Of a stretch of DNA of 64,000 nt, positions 50,110-58,939 are shown piece after piece. Where the stretch lies: assembly GCA_034430175.1 (NCBI GenBank), contig DAOUFI010000025.1, forward strand, positions 62,001 through 126,000. The letters run 5' to 3'. A program made the translations under genes and the position numbers. The notes beneath the pieces are model-generated. The model was not told where the DNA came from, searched no databases, and saw only the letters and a program-made list of their open reading frames with translations. Each line of letters starts with the position of its first letter. The first letter of the stretch is position 1. The DNA comes from UBA6107 sp034430175. Lineage in GTDB: Bacteria; Chloroflexota; Anaerolineae; Anaerolineales; Anaerolineaceae.

Positions 50110-51006
50110 CTAAGGTTTTACAGCTGCTTTCTGCTCCTGATCATACATGGCATTGAATGCAGCAATAGCAACCTCGAGCATTTCAAGGGTTGGTTCGTTT
50201 GTCGTTAGTTTTTGCATAGCCAAACCAGGGGCGGCCAGGATACGTCCAAGGGGATGGTCAAGATGATTTGCTGTGAATCGCATATATTCATATGCAACAA
50301 CCACAAGAACAGGCAGGAGGAGAATCCTGGTTAGCAAACGCAATGCCATATTCATGGGACCGAAAAATGAAAACAAGATCACTGAGAATATGACAAGAAT
50401 TAGGATAAACCCTGTACCACAGCGTGGATGTTGTAAGGGAAATTTTGCTACATTATCAGGTGTTAATTCAGCGCCGCTTTCAAAAGCATTAATTGTTTTG
50501 TGCTCGGCTCCATGATAAGAGAATACTCTGTGTATGTCAGGCATTTTCCCGACTGCCCAAATATAAAGAATCACAAGTGCCAGTCTGATCGCGCCCTCTA
50601 TCAGATTGCCTACGAAAGTGGTCAAAGAAAGCCAATTCTCAAGGAGTTTTGATACCGCAGCTGGAGCCAGAAAGAATAAACCTATGGCGATCGCAAATGA
50701 CACGAGAATGGTTAACCCATATAATGGACCTTCAATTTTCTCATCTTCTCCAGTCTGAATATTGGCTGAATAAGTAATGTATTTCATTCCCAGTCCAAGC
50801 GAATCCCAGAGCACAACGATTCCGCGGAGAAATGGGATTCGGGCAAATTTCGATATATAAAGCCCGCCCAATTCTTCGTTTTGAATAATTATTCTCCCTT
50901 GGGGATCACGTACAGCAGCGGAGAGGTAATGCGTTCCTCGCATCAACACGCCCTCAATCAGTGCCTGACCGCCATAAGTTGGTAATTTTAGTTTGTCTGT
51001 ACTCAT
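50110..51006 (-). CDS. DUF1385 membrane protein
   Basis: A 298-residue protein with the DUF1385 signature: TYGGQALIEGVLMRGTHYLS at the N-terminus and SYHGAEHKTINAFESG with HPRCGTGFI in the second half. Four transmembrane helices are predicted between residues 90 and 245. The conserved His and Glu residues suggest metal binding. The function is unknown. It sits between the M20 peptidase and the ComEA-like gene in a compact operon. Confidence 0.9.
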   Translation of the reverse strand: MSTDKLKLPTYGGQALIEGVLMRGTHYLSAAVRDPQGRIIIQNEELGGLYISKFARIPFLRGIVVLWDSLGLGMKYITYSANIQTGEDEKIEGPLYGLTILVSFAIAIGLFFLAPAAVSKLLENWLSLTTFVGNLIEGAIRLALVILYIWAVGKMPDIHRVFSYHGAEHKTINAFESGAELTPDNVAKFPLQHPRCGTGFILILVIFSVILFSFFGPMNMALRLLTRILLLPVLVVVAYEYMRFTANHLDHPLGRILAAPGLAMQKLTTNEPTLEMLEVAIAAFNAMYDQEQKAAVKP

Positions 51007-51015
51007 CGATGTAAT

Positions 51016-52389
51016 CTATTTCCTGGCGTTGAAGAAGAAGTGAATCAATGCTTCAATGCCTTTATACCAGGTTGGAAGGTGAAGATGTTCATTAGGCGCA
51101 TGAATACAATCATCAGGTAAACCAAAACCTCCTAATAAAGAATCCATGCCCAATTTCTTCTTAAGATCAACAACAACTGAAACGCTGCCACCTTCGCGCT
51201 TATAAACTGGTTTGATTCCCCACACGGTTTCAAGCGCCGATGCAAGAGCCTTTGTTTCAGCTGAAGTGACATCAGAAATGCTTGGATATCCACCACTGAT
51301 CATTGTCAATTCCCAACGAACACTCTTAGGCGCGTTCTTTTTCAAGTATTCAATCAATTGTTGATGAACTTCATTTGGATCTTGATCAGGAACAAGACGA
51401 GAAGAGATTTTTGCCATCGCCCAGGTAGGGATAACTGTCTTCGCGCCTTCGCCGGTAAAGCCGGAAAGCATGCCATTTATTTCGAGAGTAGGCCTTGAGC
51501 TTGCGCGTTCAAGGCTGGTGAAACCTTTTTCTCCCCACAGAGCAGGAACCCCTGTTTGTTTCAAGAAATAATTGTCATCAATATTTAATCTAGCCATTTC
51601 TTGACGTTCAGCTTTGGATAAGGAGCGGACATGTTTATAGTATCCTGGTAATGTAATTCGACCTGACGAGTCATGCATCCCTGCGATCAAATCCGATAAA
51701 ACTTGTGCGGGGTTATGGACAGCGCCACCAAATGTTCCAGAATGAAGATCATGAACGGGACCGAAAACTTTCAACTCAAAGTAAGCCAGACCGCGCAAAC
51801 CATAAGTGATCGTAGGCATATTTTCACTAACCATACCAGCATCTGGGTTCAAGCAAATTGTTGCTTCTAACAGATCTTTATTATTTTCGACAAATTCAGC
51901 GAAATTTAATGATCCGATCTCTTCTTCACCTTCGAATACAAACTTGAGATTTACAGGAAAATCACCTTCATGAAGGATGGATTCGATGGAAGTAATGCAT
52001 GCCCAAACCTGACCCTTCATATCTGAAGCGCCGCGCCCATAATAATAATCACCAACCGTAATTGGTTCAAAAGGCTTGTGCTCCCATAGTTCGATTGGAT
52101 CTACCGGTTGAACATCATAATGTCCATAGACAAGAATCGTTGGCTGCTCTATGCCTGCGTGTAAGTACTCACCTGTCACAATTGGGTGTCGTTTAGTTGG
52201 ATTTATTTTGACATTATCAATACCAATACTTTTGAGTTTTTTTGCCAGATATTCGGCAGCTTTTTGAATATCCTTGACATGATCCGGATCCGTGGAAATG
52301 GAGGGGATGCTAATAAAATCATTCATCTCGGACAAGAAGTGTTTTTGATTATTTCGAGCGAAATTAATGGCAGATTGACGGTTATCCAA
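51016..52389 (-). CDS. M20-family dipeptidase / metallopeptidase
   Basis: A 457-residue dinuclear zinc peptidase. Metal and catalytic motifs are VYGHYDVQPVDP (His and Asp), RGASDMKGQ (bridging Asp), EGEEEIGS (catalytic Glu and ligand) and NPDAGM. The lid domain contains HDLHSGTFGGAVHNP. It ends with a conserved His ligand in HAPNEHLHLPTW. It is of the carnosinase/PepV-like branch and should hydrolyse dipeptides in the cytoplasm. The start is TTG with AGGAG 7 nt upstream. It heads the eight-gene minus operon. Confidence 0.93.
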   Translation of the reverse strand: MDNRQSAINFARNNQKHFLSEMNDFISIPSISTDPDHVKDIQKAAEYLAKKLKSIGIDNVKINPTKRHPIVTGEYLHAGIEQPTILVYGHYDVQPVDPIELWEHKPFEPITVGDYYYGRGASDMKGQVWACITSIESILHEGDFPVNLKFVFEGEEEIGSLNFAEFVENNKDLLEATICLNPDAGMVSENMPTITYGLRGLAYFELKVFGPVHDLHSGTFGGAVHNPAQVLSDLIAGMHDSSGRITLPGYYKHVRSLSKAERQEMARLNIDDNYFLKQTGVPALWGEKGFTSLERASSRPTLEINGMLSGFTGEGAKTVIPTWAMAKISSRLVPDQDPNEVHQQLIEYLKKNAPKSVRWELTMISGGYPSISDVTSAETKALASALETVWGIKPVYKREGGSVSVVVDLKKKLGMDSLLGGFGLPDDCIHAPNEHLHLPTWYKGIEALIHFFFNARK

Positions 52390-52479
52390 TGTTTTTCTCC
52401 TGGTTGGAATAATATTGATTATATGCGATTTTTATAATTTAGAAGATGCTCCGAACATTCTCAAATAGAGAAAAGATTA

Positions 52480-52488
52480 TGCTACAAT
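52480..52488 (+). promoter_or_regulatory. Extended -10 of the ssnA-F420-Xdh operon
   Basis: TGCTACAAT fits the extended TG-n-TATAAT pattern and ends 36 nt before the ssnA ATG. It lies in the 135-nt gap from the divergent M20 peptidase gene. An AGGTG ribosome site is close to the ATG. No clear -35 is seen, as is usual for extended -10 promoters. Confidence 0.5.
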
Positions 52489-52524
52489 AACTTCGATTTA
52501 CAAGACTGATTAAGGCAGGTGTCC

Positions 52525-53877
52525 ATGCTTATCACGAATGCAAAAATCGTTACATGGGGGAGGCCGAATCAGATACTTGATGGTTATGCTGTGCAGATCT
52601 TGGGTAACAAGATTAGCAAGATAGCAAAACAGCAAGATTTAATCAATGAATTTCCTAATGAAGAACGGTTGGACGCAAACGGGCAATATTTGATGCCGGG
52701 ATTAATTTGTGCCCATACTCATTTTTATGGAGCGTTTTCGAGGGGTTTGGCTATCCCTGGAGCAGCCCCCGCTGACTTCCCACAAATATTGCAAAAATTA
52801 TGGTGGCCGCTAGACCAATCCTTGAATTATGAAGATGTCAAATATTCGACGCTGGTTTGCTTGATCGATTCAATCAAACATGGCTGTACTACTATGTTTG
52901 ACCATCATGCATCACCCAACGCGATTGATGGGTCACTGGACGTGATTGCTGACGCAGTGATGCAAAGTGGATTGCGTGGAGTGCTTTGCTATGAAGTTAC
53001 GGATCGCGGTGGAGAAGAAAAAACTAAAAAAGGAATAAGAGAAAATGTGCGGATGATCCAAAAAGTGACCTCATCCGATTTTGAAGGAAGAATAAACGCG
53101 AATTTTGGAATCCATGCCAGTTTGACAGTATCCGAAAAGACTCTGGAAGACTGCAGAAGCGCAGTTGATAAAAATGTGGGTTTCCATATCCATGTAGCGG
53201 AACATCAAATTGATGAATACGATTCATTACAAAAAACCGGTATGCGGGTAATTGATCGACTTAAGAAACATCAAATGTTGGGAAACAACACGATCATTGT
53301 GCATGGTGTCCATATGGATATGAGAGAAATCCAGTTATTAGCAGAAACTAAAACATGGTTAAGCCACCAGCCCAGATCGAATATGAACAATGCCGTAGGA
53401 ATGGCAGATATTGATTCGATATTACGAATGAGTGTAAACGTCTGTTTGGGAAATGACGGGTTTTCAAACGCTATGTGGGATGAGTGGCGTACCTGCTATC
53501 TGGGGCATAAACTGTGGAATCTTGACCCGCAAAGAATGAATGGATCATCTGTAATCGAAATAGCTGCATATAACAACGCTAAATTAGCATCGAATTATTT
53601 CCCGAAGGAAGGAAAAATCGGAATTATTGAGGAAGGATCTCAAGCGGATTTGATACTAGTGGATTACAAGCCATATACCGAGATCACTCCTGAGAATTTA
53701 CCTTGGCATATTTTGTTTGGATTCAGAGATTCGATGGTAACTATGACCATGGTAGCCGGGAGATTACTCATGAAGGAACGAAAGCTATTAACATTGGATG
53801 AGGAGGCTATTCGTAAGGTAGCATTGGAGCGTTCAAAAGAAGTTTGGAAAAGATATTTATCCCAAGTAACAGCCTAG
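52525..53877 (+). CDS. ssnA: SsnA-type amidohydrolase
   Basis: A 450-residue metal-dependent amidohydrolase. The metal motif is PGLICAHTHFYGAFSRGL, followed by the SsnA-like KLWWPLDQSLNYEDVKYST segment. Further ligands are the FHIHVAEHQIDE His pair, NNTIIVHGVHMD, and CLGNDGFSNAMWDEW. Length fits SsnA (about 440-450). SsnA proteins are found with molybdenum hydroxylases of purine catabolism, probably deaminating or opening a purine-like ring. This fits the YgfM- and XdhD-like genes at the end of the same operon. AGGTG lies just before the ATG. Confidence 0.9.
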   Translation: MLITNAKIVTWGRPNQILDGYAVQILGNKISKIAKQQDLINEFPNEERLDANGQYLMPGLICAHTHFYGAFSRGLAIPGAAPADFPQILQKLWWPLDQSLNYEDVKYSTLVCLIDSIKHGCTTMFDHHASPNAIDGSLDVIADAVMQSGLRGVLCYEVTDRGGEEKTKKGIRENVRMIQKVTSSDFEGRINANFGIHASLTVSEKTLEDCRSAVDKNVGFHIHVAEHQIDEYDSLQKTGMRVIDRLKKHQMLGNNTIIVHGVHMDMREIQLLAETKTWLSHQPRSNMNNAVGMADIDSILRMSVNVCLGNDGFSNAMWDEWRTCYLGHKLWNLDPQRMNGSSVIEIAAYNNAKLASNYFPKEGKIGIIEEGSQADLILVDYKPYTEITPENLPWHILFGFRDSMVTMTMVAGRLLMKERKLLTLDEEAIRKVALERSKEVWKRYLSQVTA

Positions 53878-53884
53878 AGGAGAA

Positions 53885-54568
53885 ATGAGCGAGAATTCGA
53901 TTGTGGAGATAAAAAAAATTGCTATCCTGGGGGGGACTGGTAAAGAAGGAAAGGGATTAGCCTACCGATGGGCAAAAGCCGGCATTGAGGTGGTGATTGG
54001 ATCAAGAGTCCTCGAAAAAGCGGAAGCCGCAGCAAATGATTTGAATACCAAATTAGCGTTAAATGGATGTAATGTATCAGGCATGATAAATGAAGAAGCA
54101 GCAGCTTGGTGCGACCTGGCAGTATTAACAGTTCCTTTTACAGCTCATCTGTCTGTGTTGGAAACAGTAAAAAATCACTTAGATGGCAAGATTCTTATCG
54201 ATGTGACAGTTCCGCTCGTTCCACCGAAAATTACCAAGGTTCAACTTCCGTCAGCAGGCAGTGCCGCACAGGAAGCTCAAAATTTTCTAGGAGATAGCGT
54301 TAAAGTAGTCAGCGCTTTCCAAAATATTTCATATGAGCGTTTGATCAACGATGAGGAAGTGGATTGCGATGTAATCGTTTGTGGAACAGGAAAAGACGCC
54401 AGAGCAGTCGTCATCGACTTGGTAAAAAAAGCTGGAATGGTGGGCTGGGATGGTGGTGTTATCGAAAATTCTGCTGTTACAGAAGGATTAACTTCAATCT
54501 TGTTGGGTTTGAATAAACAGTTTGAAGGAAAAGCTGCAGGAATTAAAATTACTGGTATCCCTCGATAA
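53885..54568 (+). CDS. npdG: F420:NADPH oxidoreductase
   Basis: A 227-residue enzyme that moves hydride between NADPH and coenzyme F420. The NADP-binding fold is IAILGGTGKEGKGLAYRWA, followed by IGSRVLEKAEAAA with a basic residue suiting NADP. AVLTVPFTAHLSVLE, IDVTVPL and VVSAFQNI are typical of the NpdG/Fno family. It lies 7 nt after ssnA with GAGG before its start, and 4 nt before cofE. It supplies reduced F420 to the F420-type oxidoreductase encoded downstream. Confidence 0.93.
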   Translation: MSENSIVEIKKIAILGGTGKEGKGLAYRWAKAGIEVVIGSRVLEKAEAAANDLNTKLALNGCNVSGMINEEAAAWCDLAVLTVPFTAHLSVLETVKNHLDGKILIDVTVPLVPPKITKVQLPSAGSAAQEAQNFLGDSVKVVSAFQNISYERLINDEEVDCDVIVCGTGKDARAVVIDLVKKAGMVGWDGGVIENSAVTEGLTSILLGLNKQFEGKAAGIKITGIPR

Positions 54569-54572
54569 TTCT

Positions 54573-55340
54573 ATGAAATTAACTTTACAGACCCTTGATG
54601 AATTTCCAATGATCAAGCCAGGCGAGAACCTGGCTGAGATCATAATATCAAAAACACGGGAACAGTGCATCGTTCCAATAGATGGTGATGTATTTATTTT
54701 AGCTCAAAAGATTGTCTCAAAAGCTGAAGGACGATTGGTAAATTTGACAACAGTTGTACCGTCGACTAAGGCTTATGAAATCGCAGAAATTACAAAAAAG
54801 GATCCTCGATTTGTTGAAATGGTGCTAAGAGAGTCCAGAGAAGTAATTCGTACTGCTTATAATACATTGATTGTTCAGCACAAAAAAGGATTCATTTGCG
54901 CGAATGCTGGAATCGATCATTCGAATGTTAAAGGAGACTGGGGTAATGAGTTGGATTGGATCCTACTCTTACCCGAAGATCCCGATCATTCAGCTCAACT
55001 GATCCGTCAAAAGCTTGAGCATGTATTTAAGTGCTCGCTGGGAGTCCTTATCATAGATTCACATGGACGAGCATGGCGCAATGGCACCGAGGGAACCTGC
55101 ATCGGCCTAGCGGGATTACCGGCTCTCGTGGATTTACGTGGAAAAGAAGATCTATTTGGTTTCAAGCTAAAAATTACTCAGGTGGCAGCTGCTGACGAAC
55201 TTGCAGCGGCAGCATCGTTACTAATGGGCCAGGCAAGCGAAGGCACACCAGTAGTGTTTGCCCATGGGTTTCCGTATGAACTAAGGGAATCAAGTTTGGA
55301 TGAGTTGATCAGGCCAAAAGAGATGGACCTGTTCAGATAG
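54573..55340 (+). CDS. cofE: Coenzyme F420-0:L-glutamate ligase CofE
   Basis: A 255-residue enzyme that adds the gamma-linked glutamates to F420-0 using GTP. GDVFILAQKIVSKAEGRLVN is the family's opening signature. ICANAGIDHSNV, DSHGRAWRNGTEGTCIGLAG and AAADELAAAASLLMGQASEG are conserved blocks. It is the single-domain archaeal-type CofE, without the nitroreductase-like domain of actinobacterial FbiB. The start MKLTLQTLDE is chosen by alignment; the longer in-frame form lies within npdG. Confidence 0.94.
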   Translation: MKLTLQTLDEFPMIKPGENLAEIIISKTREQCIVPIDGDVFILAQKIVSKAEGRLVNLTTVVPSTKAYEIAEITKKDPRFVEMVLRESREVIRTAYNTLIVQHKKGFICANAGIDHSNVKGDWGNELDWILLLPEDPDHSAQLIRQKLEHVFKCSLGVLIIDSHGRAWRNGTEGTCIGLAGLPALVDLRGKEDLFGFKLKITQVAAADELAAAASLLMGQASEGTPVVFAHGFPYELRESSLDELIRPKEMDLFR

Positions 55341-55347
55341 GAGTATT

Positions 55348-55887
55348 GTGTATTCAATTGCTTCGATCATCCGGAAAGATGACCTATTTTTTTGGGATGA
55401 CATTGAAAATCGCTGCTCTTCAGGCGGTTTAAAAAGAACGGAAATTCCGCATTTTTCATGGCAAACCGCTGAAGAATACGATTCTAATCTATTAAGAGAA
55501 GAACTGGCGAATATCTGCCAGAATGTACGACCATTTGAAATCCACACCTCGGGGTTGGGAATATTCCCTGGTGAGAGGAAAATCCTTTTTCTGATCATTG
55601 CCAAAGATCGTCCTCTTTTGGATCTACACGAAATGATCTGGGAGAACACGATCCTTTACGCAAAACAACCCAATCGACTTTATTCTCCGGAGAATTGGAT
55701 CCCACATATCTCGTTGAATTTGGAAACTTTAGACAGTGAAGCGTTTTCATGCACGATTAATGAGCTAACCTCCAAACCTCTAAGCTTTAGTTTTAGAATC
55801 GAACAGCTTGGTTTGTTATATTTAACAATGAATTCATCGGGGATCGATTCAATTTTTAATTTTCGCGATTCATCGGTAAAAAGATGA
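55348..55887 (+). CDS. 2H phosphoesterase / RNA ligase-like protein in the F420 operon
   Basis: A 179-residue protein with the two His-x-Ser/Thr motifs of the 2H superfamily: H35-F-S in IPHFSWQ and H120-I-S in WIPHISLN. Members include 2'-5' RNA ligase-like enzymes and cyclic phosphodiesterases. Its place between cofE and cofD, with the next start overlapping its stop (ATGA), suggests a role tied to F420 or its phosphodiester link, which is a lactyl phosphodiester. This is inference. The GTG start has AGGAG 4 nt upstream. Confidence 0.82.
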   Translation: MYSIASIIRKDDLFFWDDIENRCSSGGLKRTEIPHFSWQTAEEYDSNLLREELANICQNVRPFEIHTSGLGIFPGERKILFLIIAKDRPLLDLHEMIWENTILYAKQPNRLYSPENWIPHISLNLETLDSEAFSCTINELTSKPLSFSFRIEQLGLLYLTMNSSGIDSIFNFRDSSVKR

Positions 55888-56825
55888 CAAAAATTGTCGC
55901 CTTAGCGGGTGGAGTGGGTGGTGCAAAGCTGGCATGGGGGCTTGCAAAAGTATGCGATAAAGAAGATCTAACAATTATCGTTAATACAGGTGATGATTTT
56001 GAGCATTTTGGATTGAAAATCTCACCTGATCTGGATACGGTTTGCTATGCTCTGGCTGATTTGGCAAACCCTCAAACCGGATGGGGAAGAAACTCAGAAA
56101 CCTGGCATGTTTTGCAGGAACTCAAACGTTTTGGTGGACCGGATTGGTTTAACCTGGGCGACAAGGATTTGGCACTTCATTTAGAGCGAACAAGATTGCT
56201 CAACGAAGGTCATAGCCTCTCTGACGTAACCAGATCCTTGTGTGGATCATTGGATGTGGCCCAAAACGTTCTCCCCATGAGCGATCAACCGGTTCGCACC
56301 AAAATTGTGACAAAAGAATATGGTGTTTTACCCTTTCAAGAGTATTTCGTAAAATATAAGTGCCAGCCAACAATGGAGAACGTTTTTTTTGAAGGTATCG
56401 AATCCGCAAAGATGACCTTGAAGGGCAGGAAAGCAATCGAAGAATGTGATCTTGTCATTTTCTGCCCATCCAATCCATGGGTAAGTATTGATCCAATTTT
56501 AGGAGTAGAAGATACCAGAAAGATCATATCAAAGAAAACTTGCGTGGCAGTTTCACCAATAATCGGTGGGCAGACTGTCAAAGGACCGGCCGCAAAAATG
56601 TACAAAGAAATGGGAATTGAACCAAGCGCATTAGCTGTCGCTGAACATTATGATGATGTAATTAAAGGAATAGTGATTGATAGAACCGATGAAAATCAAG
56701 TGAAGCAAATCATTCAATGCGGTATAATGTGCATTGCAACAAAGACGATAATGTCAGACAATGCCGACCGGGAACAACTTGCCCGGGAGACAATCTTCTT
56801 CGCAAATCGACTCAAAAAGGTTTGA
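55884..56825 (+). CDS. cofD: 2-phospho-L-lactate transferase CofD
   Basis: A 313-residue enzyme that joins the activated phospholactate (or phosphoenolpyruvate-derived) group to the deazaflavin Fo. VALAGGVGGAKLAWGLAK, VNTGDDFEHFGLKISPDLDT, FNLGDKDLALHLERT and the late CPSNPWVSIDPILGV block are typical. CofD takes its donor from CofC, encoded just downstream. The start overlaps the 2H gene stop by four bases. Genes for Fo synthesis (CofG/CofH) are not in the window. Confidence 0.95.
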   Translation: MTKIVALAGGVGGAKLAWGLAKVCDKEDLTIIVNTGDDFEHFGLKISPDLDTVCYALADLANPQTGWGRNSETWHVLQELKRFGGPDWFNLGDKDLALHLERTRLLNEGHSLSDVTRSLCGSLDVAQNVLPMSDQPVRTKIVTKEYGVLPFQEYFVKYKCQPTMENVFFEGIESAKMTLKGRKAIEECDLVIFCPSNPWVSIDPILGVEDTRKIISKKTCVAVSPIIGGQTVKGPAAKMYKEMGIEPSALAVAEHYDDVIKGIVIDRTDENQVKQIIQCGIMCIATKTIMSDNADREQLARETIFFANRLKKV

Positions 56826-56829
56826 ACGC

Positions 56830-57468
56830 ATGTCACTTTGGGCGATAGTTCCTGTAAAACCATTGAAGAGAGGCAAATCGCGCCTTGCAAGTGTTTTATC
56901 AGAAGAAGAACGCACAGCCCTGAACCAATCTCTCTTAATCCACACGATAAAAACGTTATGCAATGTGCCTGAAATAGACAAAGTACTGGTAGTTTCACGA
57001 GATCCGTATGCTCTGGCAATCGCACGTGAATATGACGCCCGTACTGTGTTAGAGGATGGAAGTCCTGAATTAAATACGGCTTTACGGCGTGCGTCAATGG
57101 TGGCGAAGGCATATCAAGCAAACGAAGTATTGGTCATCCCTGCAGATTTACCACTAATAAAGCCAAACGATATTGAAAATTTCATTTCTCGTTCAGGAGA
57201 ACCTCCTGAAATAATCATTGCACCAGATCGAAGGAACGATGGTACTAACGCGCTTTTAATCAATCCAACAGGCTTAATTGATTTCAAGTATGGAAAAGGT
57301 TCTTTTAATGTGCACCTGGCAGCCGCTCAAAAAGTGAATGCCCACGTAGAAGTGATTCAAAATGTCATATTCGGTTTGGACTTAGATTTACCCGAAGATT
57401 TGGAATACTTGCGTCAAATTGAAGCAAATTCAGAAAATAAAAATAGACAATTATTGGAGGAAAAATGA
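56830..57468 (+). CDS. cofC: 2-phospho-L-lactate guanylyltransferase CofC
   Basis: A 212-residue nucleotidyltransferase that activates phospholactate or phosphoenolpyruvate with GTP. MSLWAIVPVKPLKRGKSRL is the family's nucleotide-binding opening. VLVIPADLPLIKP holds the metal-binding Asp, and DRRNDGTNALLINP and KYGKGSFNVHLAAA follow. The internal ATG is chosen by alignment; a longer frame overlaps cofD. Its stop overlaps the next gene by ATGA. Confidence 0.94.
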   Translation: MSLWAIVPVKPLKRGKSRLASVLSEEERTALNQSLLIHTIKTLCNVPEIDKVLVVSRDPYALAIAREYDARTVLEDGSPELNTALRRASMVAKAYQANEVLVIPADLPLIKPNDIENFISRSGEPPEIIIAPDRRNDGTNALLINPTGLIDFKYGKGSFNVHLAAAQKVNAHVEVIQNVIFGLDLDLPEDLEYLRQIEANSENKNRQLLEEK

Positions 57469-58463
57469 CTCAACGCGTTGCACTTTACCTGCAAGACGCT
57501 CATGACCTTCGCAAGGGATTAGATTATGTCAAATACGCAGAAGAACGTGGTTTTGAAGCGGTTTGGCAGGCGGAAAGCCGACTCGTGCGCGATGCCATTG
57601 TCCCCATGGCAGCATATGCTGCAGTGACTGAAAAATTGAAAGTTGGTTCTGGAGTTATCAACAACTGGACGAGGAACATCGGTTTATTGGCATCCACTTT
57701 CTTGACTCTTGATGATCTGGCTCCTAACCGGATTATTTGTGGAATTGGAGCCTGGTGGGATCCTCTGGCCAAGAATGTAGGGATTGATCGAAAAAAACCA
57801 TTAACCGCTATGAAAGAGACAGTCGAAATTCTGCGTCGTTTGTTGAATATGGAGCGGGTTACTTTTGATGGTGAATTTGTTCATGTTACTGGTATTGAAC
57901 TTGACGTTGTTCATGGTAGAAAGGAGCCGCGCAATGTTCCAATTTATATTGGAGCTACTGGCGATCAGATGATGGAAATGACAGGCGAAATTGCCGATGG
58001 CGTAGTGATGAATTATTGCGTTCCTCCAGAATACAACTATAAAGCCATTGACCTGTTGAAAGCTGGCGCAGCAAAAGTTGGTCGAAATTACGATGAAATC
58101 GACCGTCCCCAATTGATTGTTTGCTCCGTCGATCTAGACCACGACAAAGCCATCGATACTACACGCGGATTATTGACACAATATCTTGCCCAGCAACCTC
58201 ACATTGCAAAAGCTTCAGGTGTCTCAACTGAGGTTGTACAGCAAATACAGTCAATCCTTGGATGGCCTGCCACCCATGAACAAATCAATAAAGCAAAATA
58301 TCTTGTTCCTGAAGACCTGATTAATCGGATCACCGCTTCTGGCACTCCAGAGGAAGCCAGAGCTAAAGTTGCAGAGTATTGCAAGAATGGCTGTACCTGC
58401 CCAATTCTCTATCCGGTAGGTGGAGATGTCAAACTTCTAATCGATACCTTTGCTCAAAAATGA
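57465..58463 (+). CDS. F420-dependent luciferase-like oxidoreductase (Mer-like)
   Basis: A 332-residue TIM-barrel protein of the luciferase-like superfamily, most like the 5,10-methylene-tetrahydromethanopterin reductase branch. YVKYAEERGFEAVWQAESRL, VGSGVINNWTRNIGLLAST, ICGIGAWWDPLAKN and VPIYIGATGDQMMEMTGEIA are characteristic. The substrate is unknown. The operon with cof genes and npdG makes F420 the likely cofactor. A Cys-rich end (CKNGCTCP) is noted. ATGA overlaps occur at both ends. Confidence 0.9.
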   Translation: MTQRVALYLQDAHDLRKGLDYVKYAEERGFEAVWQAESRLVRDAIVPMAAYAAVTEKLKVGSGVINNWTRNIGLLASTFLTLDDLAPNRIICGIGAWWDPLAKNVGIDRKKPLTAMKETVEILRRLLNMERVTFDGEFVHVTGIELDVVHGRKEPRNVPIYIGATGDQMMEMTGEIADGVVMNYCVPPEYNYKAIDLLKAGAAKVGRNYDEIDRPQLIVCSVDLDHDKAIDTTRGLLTQYLAQQPHIAKASGVSTEVVQQIQSILGWPATHEQINKAKYLVPEDLINRITASGTPEEARAKVAEYCKNGCTCPILYPVGGDVKLLIDTFAQK

Positions 58464-58936
58464 CAACAATTACCCAATCTGGCACACACCAGTGTTTTGT
58501 TTGTGGAATCGATAATCCCGCAGGATTGAAGATCCTTTTCAAAAGCGATGGCAAAGGCAATGTTTCAGCGGAAACGATATTCTCAAGAAACCATCAAGGA
58601 TATCCGGGTATTGTTCATGGTGGAGTAATTGCTGCGGTCTTGGATGAGGCAGCAGGTAGAGCTACAATGAAAGGAAAGCGACCGGATCTAGATTTGGTAA
58701 CCGGAATGCTATCGATCAGATATCGAAAGCCAGTAAGAGTCGGTGAAAGGATCATCATCAAAGGAATGATGGAATCAGTCACTGGAAGGGTTTTTAAATG
58801 TAAAAGCGATATGCGGTCGGTCAATGGTGAATTATTGGCCGAGGCTGAAGTAGTATTAGTCCATCCTGATAAAGAGTTAATAAAGAATTTTGAAATTGGT
58901 GATGACCAATGGATCGATCACGCGGACCAGGAGTGA
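58460..58936 (+). CDS. PaaI-type hotdog thioesterase
   Basis: A 158-residue hotdog-fold protein. CFVCGIDNPAGLKI, GYPGIVHGGVIAAVLDEAAG with the conserved HGG, and LSIRYRKPVRVGE are the family features. PaaI-type enzymes hydrolyse acyl-CoA thioesters. A paired CxxC near the start may bind metal. The start overlaps the preceding gene (ATGA). Its role among F420 and Mo-hydroxylase genes is not evident, but a CoA-linked substrate for the pathway is possible. Confidence 0.88.
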   Translation: MTTITQSGTHQCFVCGIDNPAGLKILFKSDGKGNVSAETIFSRNHQGYPGIVHGGVIAAVLDEAAGRATMKGKRPDLDLVTGMLSIRYRKPVRVGERIIIKGMMESVTGRVFKCKSDMRSVNGELLAEAEVVLVHPDKELIKNFEIGDDQWIDHADQE

Positions 58937-58939
58937 GAG

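Noticed and set aside
56714..57121. Minus-strand frame across cofD/cofC
   Set aside because: Opposite strand of two recognised genes; no supporting signals.
55884..57468. CofC-like gene as a MocA molybdopterin cytidylyltransferase, given the XdhD-like neighbour
   Set aside because: The opening motif and the adjacency to cofD and cofE fit CofC better; MocA usually has an LAAGxSxRMG start, which is absent.
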